NCBI GenBank assembly: GCA_025716855.1
Contig: JAIXMQ010000023.1
Location: forward strand, 1 to 64,000
DNA: 64,000 nucleotides
Source of the DNA: Pilaira anomala
Taxonomy: Eukaryota; Mucoromycota; Mucoromycetes; Mucorales; Mucoraceae
Reading direction: 5' to 3'
This document shows, piece after piece, positions 60,710 to 64,000 of this stretch. The notes beneath the pieces are model-generated. The model was not told the origin of the DNA and made no database searches. It saw nothing but the letters and a program-made list of their open reading frames with translations. A program made the position numbers and the translations under genes. Numbering within the stretch: position 1 is the first letter of the stretch; each line of letters opens with the position of its first letter.

Positions 60710-63686
60710 TTAAATAACTATTCCTTGTTGCTGTTGTTGTTTTGCATTATTTCTTTTCAAATAAAATCCCTTCTTTTTCTGTATGACTCTATTACTATTA
60801 CTATTATTATTAATTCTATTATTATTATTATTACTACTTGTTGTATTATCCAAATGATTTTTCTTTTTCGTAACCTTTTGACAAAGCCCACTTAATTTTT
60901 TTGTATTCGTCGATAAAAAATGTACACAATTACTTAACGAAGATTCCTTCACCATCCTCAGCCAAAACTCTTGTTTAGTCTCACGATCAATCAGTAACAT
61001 GAACGAATTTTCTCTGCTCTTTTTTCTTCTCGCGTATTCTCCTGGACTCATGTTGGCTGATGATCTTGGTGTCATTTGTTGTTGACTGATTCGACTGTAC
61101 GGTGTCATGGTATAAGTCCGTACTTGAGACGATCCATCATCTTCATCATAATATTGGATTTGACTCGTGTTATTTGATGTAGGTGTACTAAGCATCTTTT
61201 GAACTATAATATCGTATGCATTTACTTCTTTTTCTTTACTATTATGTGTTTCTTGATAGATTCTTTTCACACTCTCTGCTTCCGTTAAAATTGCTGGGGA
61301 TGACTCGTTTTGTTGTTGTACTCCAGCTGGTGTAGTCTCAACATCTGTATTCTTATCAACTGGCGAAGAGGCTGATTCAGGTGAGCTCCATGGGTCGCTA
61401 TCACTGCTTGGTGGGTAATCATTTTCATATCGTGTTGTTGTCTTTTGAAGAGGTTGTTTACCGTATCGTTTTGATGATATTTCTGGTGGTACATATGAAT
61501 GAGATGGAGAAGGTAACGATCGAATAGAGTCTGTAGCAGCAGCACTATATGCACTGAGGAAACTACCGCCAATTTCTTCTTCTTCATCATCTTCTTCTTG
61601 TGTTGGATTTAAGTTGTACAACTTTGGGTCAACATTAAGCCATTTGGATTTCTGAGGTTTAGTGTTCCAAAAATGGGGTTCTTTTTTTACAGGCTTTTTT
61701 GTACTCTCTGCATGATCTTGTATGATGGGAATAAAACTCGAAATGTAAACATCATTTTTTGTTCCAATTAAATCTCTGGTCTGTTCATTCATAACATGTT
61801 GGGTCTCATTATTGGGTGTAGGTGAAAGATTATAATTCAGGTCAGGATGGTATGATGATCGCTCGATGATAGAACTACTACTACTATTCGTTTGATTTTC
61901 AGATATATTGCTTTTAGAAAGAGTTTTCACTACTACATTCATCATATTTCGATGTGTTTGATCTATCATGGTCTTTGAAGCCATCTCTAGTTTCCAATAA
62001 TATTCAGTTGATGTATTGATTTTATCTCTTAATTGTTCAATGAATGCTATAGTCGATGTTTGTTGTTGATTAAGTAATGTGTAATATTTATAGTTATTTT
62101 TATTGCTGCTAGTGGGTACAGAACCTGAGCTATGAAATGAATTAGACCCGCTTGTAGGCTGTGTATGATTTGATTCACAAGAAGAAAAATTATATTGGTC
62201 TTCAAAACTCATTATGCTTAATGGAGATTTGGTATCTTCTTGTAATCCCGGACTTAGGATACGAATGGATTCTGATTTATATAACGAGTCCTTTGGTACT
62301 GATTTCAAGTAGAGTAAATCTTGATTCAGTGTAACTCTGTCATTGTGAACTAAGCATCGAGTATGTTGTATGGATTCATCCAAATCAAACAAATCAATTG
62401 AATCATTGCTTGTATTCGATACATCAATAGACCATAGAAATTCTTCGCTCGAATCATATGATATGACCTGCTGACTAGGTTGAATTAATTTGATATTATC
62501 ACGAGCTTGTGCTGTAGTTGTATTGTTGCTTCTATCAAATTGGCTGTGTTGTGATCTACTTAAGAGTGTAGTTTGAGTTGCATCCAACTGTCCAGAGCAT
62601 AATGGTTTTTTATCGTGGTTAAAGATATAGCTAGGTGACTCCGTTAATTCATCGTCAAATTTCCAATAGAGATTACTTTTGTTAAGCAGTTTGGTGTCGG
62701 AGGAAGATGACAGTGTGGTAACTTCAAGTGTCTTGCTTTGTCCAACAAGATAATCACCAGACTTGACATTTTTTAATCGAAATAAACTATCGCTGAATAC
62801 TACATTGGAGAATTTACGAATTATATCGTTTATAAAGTTCCTTTTCTGGTCATAATGTGCAGGGAAAAACTCATGCACTGGCTTCAGGTTGGTTCTCCAA
62901 ATAACTGAATAACTTTTTGGGATGTTTTGTACGTCCTGTGACTCCCTTAACAGCTATTGTGCGTCAAATGAAGAAAAGGAGTTTTTTTTTTTTTAGTAAA
63001 AAGATGTTTACATTTATTTATATCAAAATTCACAAGGAGAAAAAAAAACTTACAATCTGTTTAATTGTTTCAATATCTAAATCTGACTTATTTACAAAAC
63101 TATGATGTGTCTTGAACCCTATTCTTTAAATGTTAAAATATAAAGTTATTTCTTTTTTATATATTCAAAAATAAAAAAACTTACCAATTTCCACCTTCTG
63201 CGGCCACAAAAAACCGTACTTATTCCAAATACGGCACAGTTGATCCCATGACTTCTGCGGACTGTGAGGCCAATGCTCTTCTGCTTTTGTTAATTCGTCC
63301 TCAAAATCTTTTGTTAACCTGGCTATATTATTCACCATGACACATGCTTTCAAATTATGATTTATTAAGTGGATTACATTCGCTGTGCTAGTAACTGATT
63401 CTGGATGAAATATGGCTTTACAAATTGAAAGTGATTTCACTGTTTCAGTATCATCTGGATTTAACGTATTGGATTGTACTAAATTTGCGCTCCATTCGGA
63501 TCGGGTAGACGAAAATGTTGTTTGAAATCGATCGTTATTAGATTTGTATAGGATATCAGGTACAGCGTTGTGAACAAAACATGATTCAGGTGCTAGCTTT
63601 CCTTGTGGCGTGATACCCATATTCCAGTCCTGTAATGAACCGAGAATACGTCTTCGTTCATTTTTATTTAACTCCAAGCTATCCAT
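60710..63686 (-). CDS. Large unrecognised protein, 936 residues, disordered C-terminal half
   Basis: Three exons (63185-63686, 63054-63118, 60710-62953) join in phase. I do not recognise the family. The first about 230 residues look folded. They include SLQDWNMGITPQGKLAPESC, a mostly helical block, WDQLCRIWNKYGFLWPQKVE, then across two introns VEIGFKTHHSFVNKSDLDIE and SQDVQNIPKSYSVIWRTNLK. Next is a region with LFRLKNVKSGDYLVGQSKTL and YWKFDDELTE, which reads like a beta-trefoil or jelly-roll type repeat (inference). The C-terminal half is Ser/Asn/Gln/Thr-rich and low complexity. It contains RRKKSRENSFMLLIDRETKQ and a helical segment FWLRMVKESSLSNCVHFL, and ends in poly-Asn and poly-Gln runs. 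No signal peptide or membrane helix is seen. The exon phases and the continuity across both introns argue that it is a real gene. Confidence 0.78.
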
Positions 63687-64000
63687 TTGGTAAGTTTGTA
63701 TTTATGTATTTAGAAGAAAAAAAGAAGAAAAGGTAAAGAGAGAAAGAGAGAGAGTATAAATAAATAAAACAGTTCCATACTAATGGGCTAATGTGGGACC
63801 TAGGCGGACAGTCACATTGTATGTAATGAAGTCAGTTTGTGTAAAAAAAAGAAAGTAAAAAGAGTGATTAAAGTGCATATACTATATCATTTACAAATCT
63901 TTTCCAATAACTTTTTTTTTATTATTATTATTTATTTAATCCGTGCGTATTAAAAATAAAACAATAAGCTCGTTTTCTTAACAAACTCTACTCCTGGTGT
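63687..64000. promoter_or_regulatory. 5' flank of the 936-residue gene
   Basis: Upstream region to the window edge. It has AG-rich repeats (about 63735-63755) followed on the minus strand side by TTTATTTATACT near 63754-63768. No second gene is visible before the edge. Confidence 0.5.

Overview
This is an AT-rich (roughly two-thirds A+T by eye) stretch of nuclear DNA from a filamentous fungus, most likely an early-diverging zygomycete of the Mucoromycota (Mucorales-like). The grounds are short GT-AG introns (about 50-85 nt) with CTAAC/CTAAT-type branch sites, many tiny exons, long A/T homopolymers, a secreted lipase of the Rhizomucor/Rhizopus type, and a fungal gene set (Ras2/RasB-like GTPase, Num1/Mcp5-type PH protein, Hal4/Hal5-type kinase, Oca4-like protein). 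Gene models below were joined by hand. For each complete spliced gene the exon lengths were checked to sum to a whole number of codons.

Layout. 1-1208 (-): cardiolipin synthase, running off the left edge. 1592-2973 (-): Lys/Glu-rich repeat protein. 4408-8506 (-): a 1255-residue protein with an N-terminal membrane anchor, about 27 copies of a 29-residue repeat and two C-terminal CCCH zinc fingers. 8950-9530 (+): a decayed Rab11/Ypt31 copy. 9931-10685 (-): PRA1/Yip3 protein. 10906-11078: a MITE with TA target duplication. 11.1-14.8 kb: gene desert. 14857-16211 (-): Hal4/Hal5-type kinase. 16800-18135 (-): VPS26, divergent from 18473-20027 (+), a THUMPD3-like tRNA methyltransferase. 21001-21659 (-): gluconokinase. 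22061-24312 (-): DNA polymerase kappa, divergent from COQ6 at 24524-26428 (+), which converges on seipin at 26510-27835 (-). 28049-29466 (-): secreted lipase. 31269-33628 (-): AVT3/AVT4-type amino acid transporter. 35.1-36.35 kb (-): an unrecognised decayed gene. 36905-38620 (-): homeodomain factor. 39175-40452 (-): membrane-anchored GDSL esterase. 41508-43645 (+): MFSD1-like transporter. 45468-49794 (+): USP7/Ubp15 deubiquitinase with 18 exons. 50072-50984 (+): Ras GTPase. 51.15-52.41 kb: a rearrangement scar joining an antisense gene remnant to a 5'-truncated sulfotransferase-like gene. 53056-55433 (+): Num1/Mcp5-type coiled-coil/PH protein. 56412-57197 (-): Oca4-like phosphatase-fold protein. 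57420-59365 (-): cytochrome P450. 60180-60365 (-): U2 snRNA. 60710-63686 (-): large unrecognised protein.

The genes are mostly unlinked housekeeping functions: mitochondrial lipid and quinone synthesis (cardiolipin synthase, COQ6), membrane traffic (PRA1, VPS26, decayed Rab11), lipid droplets and lipid hydrolysis (seipin, lipase, GDSL esterase, P450), signalling (kinase, Ras, Oca4-like), tRNA modification and DNA damage tolerance. I see no operon-like or biosynthetic cluster. The most unusual observations are a Ras gene whose frame needs a 2-nucleotide exon, and a predicted membrane-anchored CCCH protein with a homogenising 87-bp repeat array.
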